Origin: Arsenophonus sp052174475
GTDB taxonomy: Bacteria; Pseudomonadota; Gammaproteobacteria; Enterobacterales; Enterobacteriaceae
Length of the DNA: 64,000 bases
Direction: 5' to 3'
NCBI GenBank assembly: GCA_052174475.1
Contig: JBQMRO010000049.1
Coordinates: forward strand, 88,571-152,570
Position numbers and translations under genes: made by a program. Shown one piece after another: positions 31,260 to 42,048 of the stretch; position 1 is the stretch's first letter, and each line of letters begins with the position of its first letter. The notes below the pieces were generated by a model. The model did no database searches, was not told the origin of the DNA, and saw nothing but the letters and a program-made list of their open reading frames with translations.

Positions 31260-32280
31260 ATTGTTGGTTTGTTTGCAGAGTAAATATAGTAATTTAGGTC
31301 TATATTTTAATTATTGTGATTTAAGCAATTTTCTCCAGGTAAGATAATTTAATAGGAAAAATAACTTTGACCATAGAATTTACTCAGCTATCCTTTTAAT
31401 CGGATAAAATAGATATTCACATTTTGAATGTGAAACTCCTTAGCAATAAATTTCTGATTACCTAATCTTATTGAACGATACTGAATAATTTCATGCTCAC
31501 TGTTAAATATTTTGTACTATTTAACTCCATCAAAGCAAATGATGGACTCTTATCGATGACTGGCTCAAGAAAATAGCTAATACTATCTATTAAACTATTC
31601 AAATATCTGATAGCTTATATAATCATATCGATATCTAGCGATTAATACTGTAATTTGTTTTTTTACTTTTATCTCCTCCTATCCCATATTTTCTAGCTTT
31701 TATATATGTCAGATGTAACAATTCCTTTAAAGGATTAAGGAGAAATGTTTCATTAATTTCAACAATACCACTTACTACATTTAAGTTGATTATCATCACT
31801 GAAGTAAGAAAGCAGCAACCAATCTAAACACTGCTTTCAAATCAATGCCTGTTTATTTCGGTGATTCTTTTAAAATCAAGATTTTCAACATACATAACAG
31901 ATAACTAAAGCATTTATCCTTGTAATGTACTTTCGCAAAAGATTTCAATCAGATTATTGAATTTTTTCCTGTGATAAAGGATTTTATAAAAATATCAGTA
32001 AATCCTAATAAATTTTCCTAGTGGATAACATATTCACTTTAACAAATATTAGTAGGATAAAGTGTAATGAGTTACTTCAATGCATAGATCGATATAATTC
32101 GACAAATTGTCAGTGAACTACTAATAAGATGCAGTTTTATGTTGACAGGGAGTTAAGAAATAGTTTATTTGAACTGTATGACTATTTGCTTTTTATGGTA
32201 ATCGCTTGTAGCAAAAATCCTTCTTATAGTATAAGAGATCTTTACCAACTACCTTTTGCCAACATAGAGGTAGAGTTAAA
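31260..32280 (-). mobile_element. IS1595-type relic, copy 4
   Basis: Plus-strand landmarks match copy 3: the 3' end near 31295 (TATTTTAATTATTGTGATTT), the region near 31680-31750 around the basic stretch, the FRWRH/helix remnant near 31800-31850, and the 5' end near 32170-32200 (CTGTATGACTATTTGCTTT). Many frame breaks occur. It is non-functional. Confidence 0.65.
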
Positions 32281-32853
32281 CTGCATTCTGTGCAGCGCGA
32301 ACTAAACCACTGTTGCACGACATACCTAATTCGATCAATTATCAAGTGAATGAAGTTATTAAAAACACCATCTTATTTAGAAACGCTGAACAAGTTGGTA
32401 CAGGCCCTATCAATAACTCGAGGTATCCTAAAACGTCATACAATTTTTGAGTTAGAAACTAGCAAAAATGAAATAGGTTTAAGGGATAATCCTAAATAAA
32501 AATAAATTTGTGAAAACCTTGATCTATTAAAATACATAGATTCCACTAAAACACACTAGATAAACGCACGGGTAGAACTGTCAATGAAGGTAATTACCTT
32601 TGGAGAAAATTTAACCATCTCATGTACCGAAGTAGAACTATAACTCTATCAAGAGAATAGTGATATTTATTGGCTATTTTGGTGCAGACATCTCAGCGGC
32701 TGCGTGGATAATCGTATAAATAATATCTCGCTCACTGTGATTATGTGAAAAACCGTATATTTTGATGTCATGCTAAGTGCTAGACAAATAACTGAGAGTT
32801 TTTATTATAGATTTTATACTTCAGACATCTATATCATCATTATATCTGCTCAT

Positions 32854-32889
32854 AGTGATAGTGATAGTGATAGTGATAGTGATAGTGAT
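32854..32889. repeat. Hexanucleotide microsatellite, 6 copies of AGTGAT
   Basis: Six perfect copies in non-coding DNA. No associated gene. Confidence 0.92.
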
Positions 32890-34822
32890 AATTGAATTGC
32901 CAATAATATACTTATATTTTAAATATAGAAAATAATCAATTAGTTACGATTTCAGAATGATAACATGGAACTTATTAATGTACGTCGATATATTCCTGGT
33001 GAGGTTTTTCTGATGCAATTCAATATTTTTATTGATAAAAAAGACAAAGATTATTTTTAACTCAGTCTTTCTTTTAAATAATATGTAATGCAATGCTGAT
33101 AAAATATCCTTATACAAGGTATTACATAATATACATCTTGCTTTGTATATAGCAAGATCTAACGTGGTAGAAGTCAAATATCTTGCTATAAGAATGCGAT
33201 CCTATAATAGGGAATAGTTTTTGATGACAAGAAAGTTATTAACTATATTTATACCTACAATGAATTACAAGAGCAGGTAAGCAGAGCAATGTCTGCTACT
33301 TGTAAAAGTAGCAAAATTATCGCTACTTTGCAAAATACAATAGATCTTAACATGTCAACATAATCCGAAAACTTTCACTGCTAGGTTGAAGAAAATATCG
33401 TATACTGCTAAACAGGCAGGCCGTTAGCACTTCAACATATATTAACTAGATCAACACTACTACAGAAAGTAGATAAAATTAAAATCAAGCTGCCTAATAA
33501 TGTAGTTAAACAAAACATGTCACGGACAGGTTTCCTTTGGCAGTTCTTATTATACAATATACATCAAAATGCCATTTATATCTGCCAGAAATTAAATGGT
33601 TAGAAGCATCGTAGCTAACTGAACCTATACCGTGAATCACAATAAAATTCGCTTTTTAGCGGGAAGCTTGAGTTAATAGTTTAGTCATCCATATGGAACC
33701 GTCGCGGTAAAATTTTCTGTATAGCGCTAATTATTCTCTACCTTAGGCGTTGCATCCCAACTGCAAATAAATTTACCACATAATTCAGGGAGTTTCTCTG
33801 AAGATTAAGCTAACTATAACAGCGGATATATTTGCTAATCAAAACTATCAGCGTTTTAAATAAACTAACCTGTTGGTATTTCAATCAGACAGGAAAAAAA
33901 GAAGACAGACAGGTATTTTAGACGTAATATTTCTGTGGTAATCGCATATAATCTGTAGCGATTAACTGTATATTTTGAGTGAGTATTTTGCCGTTAACTT
34001 TACGATAATTAGGTATTGCATTTTTAGCTAGATTTATAGTTTTTTTAAAAAACCAAGGTTTTTAACAATTAACTATTCTATTTTTTTATTATATTTTTAG
34101 CATTAAGTGAAACCCTAAGTTATCTTTACAATGATTTATATTTTTATTCCCTTACAAAAAATTTATTACATAAATAAGGTTATTGCTCAACCAAATGAAT
34201 AGATCAATCTTGGCAGGCAAGATGAAAAGAAAACTAACAAGTACAACTTGTACATGACACTCGTTAAAAAAACTGTGTTAGCTATAAAATATTAATTTTT
34301 TACTTACAAAGAAGTGTATTGCTTATTTTTACTCCGTATTAATTGAATTACATGATAAAGTCCAATGTTCATTAGAACGCGCATGATTTATCAACTAATT
34401 AAACAAATCAGGATCTGAACATTTTAGTAAACTAACAAACAGATATTTCTAATTCTCTATAAGTAAATCCTTTTTATATTTAAAAACAAGCCATAATGCC
34501 GATGTCTAACTCTTGCTTTCCTCTGTAAATAGCTTAGGAAATCATAAGTTATTTTTGACTTCCATATGGTTAAATAACCTTAAAATTTTCATGAAAAATT
34601 ACTGATACATATCAATATTTAACATAGAAATTTCTTATTATTATCCTAATAATATAAATTATATTTTAGTAAAAATTATGATTAACAACTAACTAAAATC
34701 TTTATATAAATAAATTATTTAACATTAATTTTGTTAGTTAACTTTTATAATATTACTTGCTTTATCAGTTAGTTATTTTAACATAATAACTACTTTTATC
34801 TAAGTTAGTAACGAATGAACAC

Positions 34823-35809
34823 ATGACAAACTCAAATAAATTTATACAAGCAACTTGCGAAATAAATCATCAATTACCCTTAACGTTAATGTTACTTAAT
34901 GACTGGAGTTTTATCACAGCAACAGGAGTGGATGCTGAAAAATATCTACAGGGTCAATTAACTGCAGATATTGTTGCATTAACTGCAAAACAACATATAT
35001 TAACCGCTCATTGTGATGCTAAAGGAAAAATTTGGAGCACACTTCGTTTATTTCACTATAACGAAGGTTTCGGTTATATTTTACGTACTAGTGTGGCAAT
35101 AAAACAATTAACTGAATTGAAAAAATATGCGGTTTTCTCGCAAATAACATTCAGCCAGCAGTCAAATGCTGTATTATTAGGTATTGCTGGTCAAGGGGCT
35201 CGCAATGCATTGAATAGCCACTTCTCTATTTTACCCAATCGGGAAAAACCTATTATTCATCTTGGGCAAACCATTTTACTGCACTTTAGTTTACCGTTTG
35301 AACGTTTTTTAATTCTTACTGATAGCGCAACTGCTACTGAACTGACAAAATATTTCCCTCAACATGGTGATAGTCAGCAATGGCTAGCTTTAGATATTGC
35401 TGCCGGCATTCCTAATATTGATATTGAGAATAGTGAGCAATTTATTCCTCAGGCCGTTAATCTACAAGCATTACCCGCAAGTATCAGTTTTCAGAAAGGC
35501 TGCTATAGTGGACAAGAAACAGTCGCTCGAGCAAAATATCGCGGCTCCAACAAACGTGCCATGTTTTGGTTAGCAGGGGCAGCAAATACTCTACCAAAAG
35601 CTGGAGATGCTATTGAGTGGAAAATAGGTGATAATTGGCGACGTACTGGAACAGTACTAGCCACTGCTAGCTTAACAAATGGTTTAATTAGTATTCAAGT
35701 AGTCATGAATAATAACATAGATAAAGAAAGTATTTTTCGTCTAGCTGGTGAAATTAATAGTGAACTAACTATTCAACCTCTGCCTTATTTATTAACTGAA
35801 GAGGAATAA
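34823..35809 (+). CDS. ygfZ: tRNA-modifying/folate-binding protein YgfZ
   Basis: YgfZ is a cytosolic folate-dependent protein related to the glycine-cleavage T protein (GcvT). It helps maintain Fe-S enzymes such as MiaB. The 328 residues are the normal length. The family signature KGCYSGQETVARA, with the essential cysteine, is near residue 227. Other conserved parts are GVDAEKYLQGQLTADIVAL, AHCDAKGKIWSTLRLF and GIPNIDIENSEQFIPQAVNL. Fe-S proteins retained in the window (LipA, IspG, RlmN) give it plausible clients. It stands alone between two deserts, with no sdhE remnant recognised. Confidence 0.96.
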   Translation: MTNSNKFIQATCEINHQLPLTLMLLNDWSFITATGVDAEKYLQGQLTADIVALTAKQHILTAHCDAKGKIWSTLRLFHYNEGFGYILRTSVAIKQLTELKKYAVFSQITFSQQSNAVLLGIAGQGARNALNSHFSILPNREKPIIHLGQTILLHFSLPFERFLILTDSATATELTKYFPQHGDSQQWLALDIAAGIPNIDIENSEQFIPQAVNLQALPASISFQKGCYSGQETVARAKYRGSNKRAMFWLAGAANTLPKAGDAIEWKIGDNWRRTGTVLATASLTNGLISIQVVMNNNIDKESIFRLAGEINSELTIQPLPYLLTEEE

Positions 35810-36129
35810 CATATCCATCAATTGCTAATAAATTTATTTAGATAAGTGCTTTTTATACAGAAAAACAGGGATTTCAAAATATCCTCCCTATTATAAACTT
35901 AATGCCTAAATTACTAATTTATTAGTAAAAACCACTACTGAATCCCTTGTCAGAATATTTAGCATTAGGATAAATTAGTTAGTTTCCTCTGACTAACGAC
36001 TAATTGGCTATGGTTTCAATCAGATTGAATTCTGTTATATGCAATTAAATCAACATGAATTACCTTAATCCGATTTAATTTAATCTCTAACAGTAATTAT
36101 AAGCTATATTAGCAAAGGTTATTACCTTA

Positions 36130-36790
36130 TTTGCAGAGCAATATCTAGCCACTTCTGTATTTCAATTATTGTGATTTTACGCAACCTACTATAAGCCCGG
36201 TTAATTCAATAAATAAAAATCTCTATTCATAAAATCTACTCAGTCAACCCTTTAATCGGATTAAATAACTGTTTATAGTTTAATATAGAATTCCTTACTA
36301 ATAACATTCTGATTACCACCACTATTAGGTAATACTAACTAACCTTTGATTGCTGTCAAAGGTTTTGTATCATTTATCTCCACTAAGAATTAACTTTACT
36401 CCCGTAAAGTTACGTTATTCAACATATATCTCACAGATAACTAAACCATTTATTCTTCTAATGTAGTTTCGCCAGCAATCTTTCTTCCAGAAAGATTGCT
36501 AAATGTTTTCCTACGATTGAGGATTTTAGAATAATATTGCTGTAACCATCTAATATAAATATCCCAAACAGATAACAATGTTTACTTTACACACATTGGC
36601 AGAATAAAATTCATTGAGTTGATTTAATTTTTTATCAAAAAAATCCATTTTTTACCAAAAAAAACTAATTATATATAGTTTACATTATTTCAGGAAGTGA
36701 ATAAAGAATTCTTTAATCAATATTACTGTTTACTTTTTAATGGTAACCTCTATAGTAAAAATCTTTTATGTAGTATAAGGATTTAATCAA
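36130..36790 (-). mobile_element. IS1595-type relic, copy 5 (internally deleted)
   Basis: The 3' landmark near 36135-36180 (TATTTCAATTATTGTGATTT) and the 5' landmark near 36720-36745 match the other reverse copies, but the middle, including the basic region, is missing. A KTFN-like remnant lies near 36500 on the reverse strand. It is non-functional. Confidence 0.6.
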
Positions 36791-37168
36791 AAAACTTTGA
36801 TCACATAACCAATTGCAATTTTATCTCTATTATTAAAGGTATAGACTTTCACACTCATCATTGGTAGAGTGGGATGAAAGAACCCCTCCATCAACACTGC
36901 AAATAGATGGTAATTTTCCATGTTGAGCATTAATAGTTACATTAGCACGTAATTAGTATCAATAGTAATATTGTTAATTTAACTTGCTAAAGTTAAGCAA
37001 ATCTATTATCGATAAAATATCGTCAAGATATTACTCTCTAGGGCTATTTTATTACTGGCATTAAGAAAAAATATCGATTATCTCTATTAATTTATCATTA
37101 ATAATTAATTCTACAATAGAACTAATAAGTATACTTATAAACTTGATTTACTCTTTAAGTAAATATAA

Positions 37169-37209
37169 AAAACCATCCCTATTTGCTAATAGCAAATAGG
37201 GATGGTTTT
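37169..37209. repeat. 41-bp near-perfect palindrome
   Basis: Twenty-base perfect arms (37169-37188 and 37190-37209) around a single central base. The stem has a GC core (CCATCCC/GGGATGG), A-run on the left and T-run on the right, so it resembles a bidirectional Rho-independent terminator. No gene adjoins it; it sits about 30 bp from the end of the unidentified repeat copy 3. Confidence 0.85.
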
Positions 37210-37241
37210 ACTTGTAGGTCTATTTAAATTAAAATTTTATT

Positions 37242-38020
37242 GGACTCTATATTCTTTGATCTAATGCGCTCTAATTTTAGAGATATTAACACTAAGCTTA
37301 GCTTAATAAGCATTATTTTCTATTTCATGCATTCTTTCTTATAACAATTCCATTTGCCTATTTGCTAAGTTAATCGTCGATAAAAGTAATCTGTTACCAC
37401 ACAGAATCAATTTGCACGTATCTGTAAGTAGTAATTCTTTTATAAGAATAGCGAACCCCTGGTTTTTCTAAATTTCTGCAAGCCGTTATTATCTCCAGTG
37501 CCTTATGCACATTTGATAACAGTAAGTCTTACTTATGATTAAATCAGAAACTATAGCAATGTACTATTTTAAAATGCCTCGCTAAAATATGCCTAATATA
37601 GTACCCGATCATTTCTTTCTACGTTAGGATCTATTGTGCTGGTACTGCTAATCAGTTAATCATATTATGATATAGAGAACTTCCCATATTTGATTAATTC
37701 TACAGTTTTAATACAGATACTGATTAGCAGGTTAAAGTGTAGCGCCAGAAATATTTCATGCTATGCACCCCATTTTTTATCTTTTTAGCGAAGTGTATTT
37801 TTCCAGTAACGTATCCGTATTGTGATTTCAGGTAACGACGATCCTACCGCTTCCTAGCGAAAATATGGCGCAGAACAAGAAAATAAGACTATTAGAATTT
37901 ATCATGTTATATCTGTGTCGCAATCGCCAGATGAGAGCGTCTCGCTAGATTTTTTCTGGCTGTTTTTCAAAGAACAGCTCACGCCACAAAATTATTAATA
38001 TTCAGACTTCCGCAAAGTGA
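37242..38020 (-). repeat. Unidentified dispersed repeat, copy 3
   Basis: Inverted relative to copy 1. The end TATTCTTTGATCTAAT is near 37249, TTTTTAGCGAAGTGTATTTT near 37781 matches the core landmark, and GCGTCTCGCTAGATTTTT near 37938 matches the other end. Stops occur in all frames. The order of landmarks is the same as in copies 1 and 2. Confidence 0.6.
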
Positions 38021-38165
38021 CGGAAAGATGAGTATATGGGATGTTGATTGATTTGTTGTCCATAAGTGTGAAAAAAAGCATAGGGTACTAATTAAATACC
38101 CTATTTCCGTGCTTATGGCAGCATAACGTGGATAAGGATGTAAAACAAAGCGTTAAGTTGTGGCT

Positions 38166-39049
38166 AGTTATTATGAGTTATGATTATTTCTGGTGTATTC
38201 TATTTCGAATATATTGACGTATTCTGCTAATTGATTTCATGAATGATATCAACAACAGAGAGATACTCTGCCATGAAAGTCTACCTAAGGTACCCGCGAA
38301 ATCAGATATTACTTGTGATTACCTTGTATAAACTCATCTGTAATGGTGCCAAGTAGCTGATGGTACCGCTGTTAAGACTGAACTTGAATCCCATGATGGG
38401 ATAACATACTGACGCTGTCTTATTAATGGACGTCAATCCGTCATCTGTAACGGTTATTTGCTACAGAGAATTGTATAGACTGGTATGATGATGTTGAGAT
38501 TAAAGTGCCGAAGGTCAGAAATCGTGCCTTAACATTATTGGGTACACAAAACAGCTAATATGCTGAATTTACTATCCAAAGGCATACAACACTAAAAGTT
38601 AAGACTAAGCTATAAGAAGTCTACCTACCAGAGAGCCGCGATGCCATAATAAAGCCTATGATGTTTTGTTAGCAAAGTTTTCAGCGTGTACCCATTCCAA
38701 AGATTAATATATTGGAAAAAGATTGAGAAGAACGGCTGGCATTCTCTATGCCTTTCCGTCAGTCGGCCGCACTTGGCGTCAATAAGAATGAGAAATCGCG
38801 ATTGAATCGAGTTTTGTAACAATGAGAATATGAAACTGATACGCGAAGCAGAGTACTTCGAAAAACAATCATTTAAATGGTATTTAAGCTTCTCCAATAT
38901 CCTTAAAGAAAGTTAGAATTCAGCTTAAGAGAATTTAAACCAGCTAATTTTTCTGATAATAAAATTCAATTTAAAGATGGAGAACAGATTTATGAAGTAT
39001 CAGAGTGAAATATAACCTTACAGGCATACACTAGATTGCTAATAACTTA
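38166..39049 (+). mobile_element. IS256-family relic with internal deletion
   Basis: The 5' part (38271 onward: ESLPKVPAKSDITC, then DVEIKVPKVR-like residues near 38490) is fused directly to the 3' part (38535 onward, ending in the terminal repeat TACACTAGATTGCTAATAAC near 39029-39048). The IS256-type transposase middle is missing. The 3' part contains the AFPxxQSAALGVNKNE-like remnant near 38750-38800. Left boundary is approximate. Confidence 0.7.
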
Positions 39050-39311
39050 AGAGTCTGATATGGAATATGATTATATCAAAGTTATTTAATTATAAATATG
39101 ATGTTTGTTTAGATAATTTTTGCTGCAATATCGTTTTTTATAAGTGATATGTATTATCAAACTTATTTTTTCGTGATTTTTATCACGATTATTTGTGATC
39201 TGGACTGCCAGTTTTAAATGCTAAATCCTTTTAATATCTAAGCATTAGGCTAGAAGTCTATTTTTAAACTATAGAAATTTTTATTTGATATAAATACATA
39301 GGGATATATTC

Positions 39312-40598
39312 ATGCAACTCATTATGAGCCTATTAGGAATGGCAGTATTAATTTTTATTGCTATCATTTTTTCCAGTAACCGTCGAGCAATTAAATTCCG
39401 TACTGTATTTGGTGCCTTTGTTATTCAAATGGCAATTGGCGCCTTTGTTCTTTACATTCCTGCAGGACACCGCACTTTGAAAAGTGTATCTGATGCAGTC
39501 TCTGCTGTAATTGGTTATGGAGAAGTTGGCATGGATTTTATCTTTGGTGCTTTAGTCTCCAATAAAATGTTTGAGTTGTTTGGCGGTAATGGTTTTATTT
39601 TTGCCTTACGTGTTTTACCGGTTATTATTTTCTTCTCATCATTAATCGCCGTACTTTATTATCTTGGTATTATGCAGTTTTTTATCAAAATCTTAGGTGG
39701 ACTATTTCAATGGATATTAGGTACCTCACGTACTGAATCGTTATCGGCGACCGCTAATATTTTTGTCGGTCATACAGAAGCTCCTTTGGTTGTTAGACCC
39801 TATATAGCTATAATGACAAACTCTGAACTATTTGCTGTTATGTGCGGTGGACTAGCTTCAGTTGCTGGCTCTGTATTAGCCGGCTATGCACAAATGGGGG
39901 TTCCAATGGAATATCTGATCGCGGCATCTTTTATGGCAGCACCAGGGGGATTGTTATTTGCTAAATTAATGGTACCGGAAACAGAAAAAACTCGTGATAC
40001 AGCAAATATGATCAGCATGGCGAGCGGTGAAGAGCGACCAATTAACATTATTGATGCTGCTGCTACCGGTGCCTCTTCTGGCATGCAACTTGCTTTAAAT
40101 GTTGGGGCGATGTTGTTAGCATTTGTTGCATTGATAGCTTTACTTAATGGTATTTTAGCGGTGATTGGTGGCTGGATCCATATACCAGACTTATCATTAG
40201 AGTTGATCTTAGGCTGGATCTTTGCGCCAATTGCCTATTTAATTGGTATACCATGGCATGAAGCGTCAATTGCCGGTTCATTTATCGGTCAAAAGTTAGT
40301 TATCAATGAATTTGTTGCTTATATGAATTTTGGCGAATATTTAAAACCTGATAATGAAGGTATTACCGCAGGTAAGCAAGTACTTTCTAAGCATACTAAA
40401 GCCATAATCTCTTTTGCATTGTGTGGTTTTGCTAATCTGTCATCAGTAGCCATACTATTGGGGGGTTTAGGTGGAATTGCTCCAAACCGTCGTAAAGATG
40501 TTGCTCAACTAGGTTTGAAAGCGGTATTAGCCGGTTCGTTATCTAATCTAATGAGTGCTACTATTGCTGGATTCTTTTTATTATTAGCAACAATATAA
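39312..40598 (+). CDS. Concentrative nucleoside transporter (CNT family), resembling Vibrio cholerae CNT
   Basis: CNT proteins import nucleosides across the inner membrane with sodium or protons. The 428-residue protein is full length and very hydrophobic. It closely resembles the CNT of V. cholerae from memory: SLLGMAVLIFIAIIFSSNRR at the start, VLPVIIFFSSLIAVLYYLGI near 100, EAPLVVRPYIAIMTNSELFA near 158, NEFVAYMNF near 333, and ISFALCGFANLSSVAILLGG near 366. The first substrate-site motif reads GHTEAP, whereas other CNTs I recall have GQ(T/N/S)E; the Q is replaced by H (CAT, about 39769). It heads the ancestral nucleoside operon before decayed deoC, decayed deoB and intact deoD, so the pair probably supplies salvaged purine nucleosides. 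Confidence 0.94.
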   Translation: MQLIMSLLGMAVLIFIAIIFSSNRRAIKFRTVFGAFVIQMAIGAFVLYIPAGHRTLKSVSDAVSAVIGYGEVGMDFIFGALVSNKMFELFGGNGFIFALRVLPVIIFFSSLIAVLYYLGIMQFFIKILGGLFQWILGTSRTESLSATANIFVGHTEAPLVVRPYIAIMTNSELFAVMCGGLASVAGSVLAGYAQMGVPMEYLIAASFMAAPGGLLFAKLMVPETEKTRDTANMISMASGEERPINIIDAAATGASSGMQLALNVGAMLLAFVALIALLNGILAVIGGWIHIPDLSLELILGWIFAPIAYLIGIPWHEASIAGSFIGQKLVINEFVAYMNFGEYLKPDNEGITAGKQVLSKHTKAIISFALCGFANLSSVAILLGGLGGIAPNRRKDVAQLGLKAVLAGSLSNLMSATIAGFFLLLATI

Positions 40599-40677
40599 CT
40601 TAATTAACTTTCTATACTAAACATTAAACGGTTGTTTTATAGCTAAAACAACAATGTTAATCTTTATAGAATAATAT

Positions 40678-41380
40678 GATGGAATTAAAACTAGCTACAT
40701 AATGCAGATTAATGTGATGGATTTAACTTTACTTAATGATTCAATACTGATGAAAATTAAGATTTGATGCTATCAAACAAAGTTTGATAATGGATACTAC
40801 TGCAAAATATGTAGTTATCCTTATTTTATTCAATTAATACAGAAAATTTTAACTAAACAAAACACGAAAAATATTCGTATTACTACGGTAATTAATTTTC
40901 TATTTAACAAGTAATCATTATATTGCTATTAAATTACTAAAACAATAGCTGATAATGCTTATAGCAGAGATTAAGTTAATATGATTTTTTTCTATTAACC
41001 ATTAATAACCCGGTAATAAACAAATTAGTTTTAATCTGATTAAAGCACGTAAAAATTTATCTCTTGAAAAAGATATTTTCTGAAAGTTATTATTAAATCC
41101 ACTGAATTAAAACAATCAAATCCTTATTTGACAGATAACAGAAATTGCTATTGATTGACCGTGTTGATTTTTTAAGACATCAACAATAAGGTTGTAATAA
41201 ATACATATTAGAGAAGGTTGAATTACATTTAAGGTTATTGAGATATAAAAGTTTATAATCACAAGAATTGTAAGTTGGCTAGCATCCGTTTCATGGAAAA
41301 TAGATGGATCAATATTCGTCATTTTCATTTTGCTGAATCACGTCAAGCTTACTATAAGTTTATTACAGAATATTAAGATG
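40678..41380 (+). pseudogene. deoC: Relic of deoC (deoxyribose-phosphate aldolase)
   Basis: DeoC splits deoxyribose 5-phosphate to glyceraldehyde 3-phosphate and acetaldehyde. The relic follows the nucleoside transporter directly. From about 40714, MDLTLLNDSILMKIKI matches LMDLTTLNDDDTDEKVI. In a nearby frame, ICSYPYFIQLIQKILTKQNT and IRITTVINF match [20 protein letters not shown] and IRIATVTNF. Near 41080 KVIIKSTELK-like residues match KVIIETGELK. The C-terminus near 41310, WINIRHFHFAESRQA, matches WADARHYRFGASSLL. Stops and frameshifts are many. deoA, normally next, is deleted. Confidence 0.85.
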
Positions 41381-41642
41381 CAAATCGATAATTTTTAATT
41401 AACGACTATTAATTTTATTAATATTTTTATGCACTGTTTCAGTAATTATTAGCATATAAAAAATGAAAACGGTTATTTTAATAATCTATAAATTTATCTT
41501 TAAATAAAAAAGTTTAATAATTATATTTATAATAATTTCATATTTATTACCGATAATAATTAGTTATTATCAATTTGAATTATAGAATCCATTATTTTTT
41601 TAAAATTGGATTAATTAAATTGAACTACTCATCAAGAGTAGT

Positions 41643-42048
41643 TATGAAACGTGTATTTATTATGGTGTTTAATTATTTTTGTTTAAAGCTATACCGTATG
41701 CTGATAGATTTGCTGATGCTAGCGCAAATACTTTAGAGGCATATTGCAACTGCTTGCATTTGCGCACAAGGAAAGGATTATAAGGCTCGTAAAGATAAAC
41801 TCTTTGCTTAATTTATTGCATTTAAGATTAAGAAAAGCTGCTAAAAGGAGCGTCGGAATATTTTTAATCGACCTAAAATAAAGATACTGAAATTATTGGT
41901 TCTTATGTTCATACGAGTTAGTTATCTTTCGGAAAAGATATCCCATCTAGATCATTAAAAAGATTACATAGGGGTTCCCAGTTTTATTTAAATGGAGATT
42001 TTTTGAATAGGAAAAATACTTTTTCTGCAATACTTATTGGGTAAGTTT
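41643..42048 (+). pseudogene. deoB: 5' part of decayed deoB (phosphopentomutase)
   Basis: DeoB interconverts (deoxy)ribose 1- and 5-phosphates. Here ATG 41643 begins MKRVFIMVFNYF, matching MKRAFIMVLDSF. Near 41690, YADRFADASANTLEA matches DAERFGDVGADTLGH. Near 41890, TEIIGSYVHT and FGKDIPS match AEVIGAYAWA and SSGKDTPS. Near 41965, GVPSFI and further residues match GVPVLFEWGYFSDHENSF. The match stops near 42045, exactly where an IS481-family element begins. The rest of the gene resumes at 44165. Confidence 0.85.

Larger units (their letters stand above)
23387..34822. other. 11.4-kb desert of mobile-element relics and unrecognised DNA
   Basis: No intact gene is supported. IS1595-type relics occupy about 23520-24490, 26795-27850 and 31260-32280; an unidentified repeat occupies 25938-26680; microsatellites lie at 27548-27645 and 32854-32889. 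The part 29400-31200 is visibly less AT-rich than its surroundings, suggesting a more recently lost gene or genes, but I could not identify any. The stretches 24490-25930, 27850-31260 and 32280-34820 contain only short frames without family motifs. Weak resemblance to dacA around 24750-24950 (minus strand) was not convincing. Confidence 0.6.

Noticed and set aside
32944..33177. A 77-codon minus-strand open frame
   Set aside because: Composition is that of random AT-rich DNA, with no family motif and no neighbouring gene.
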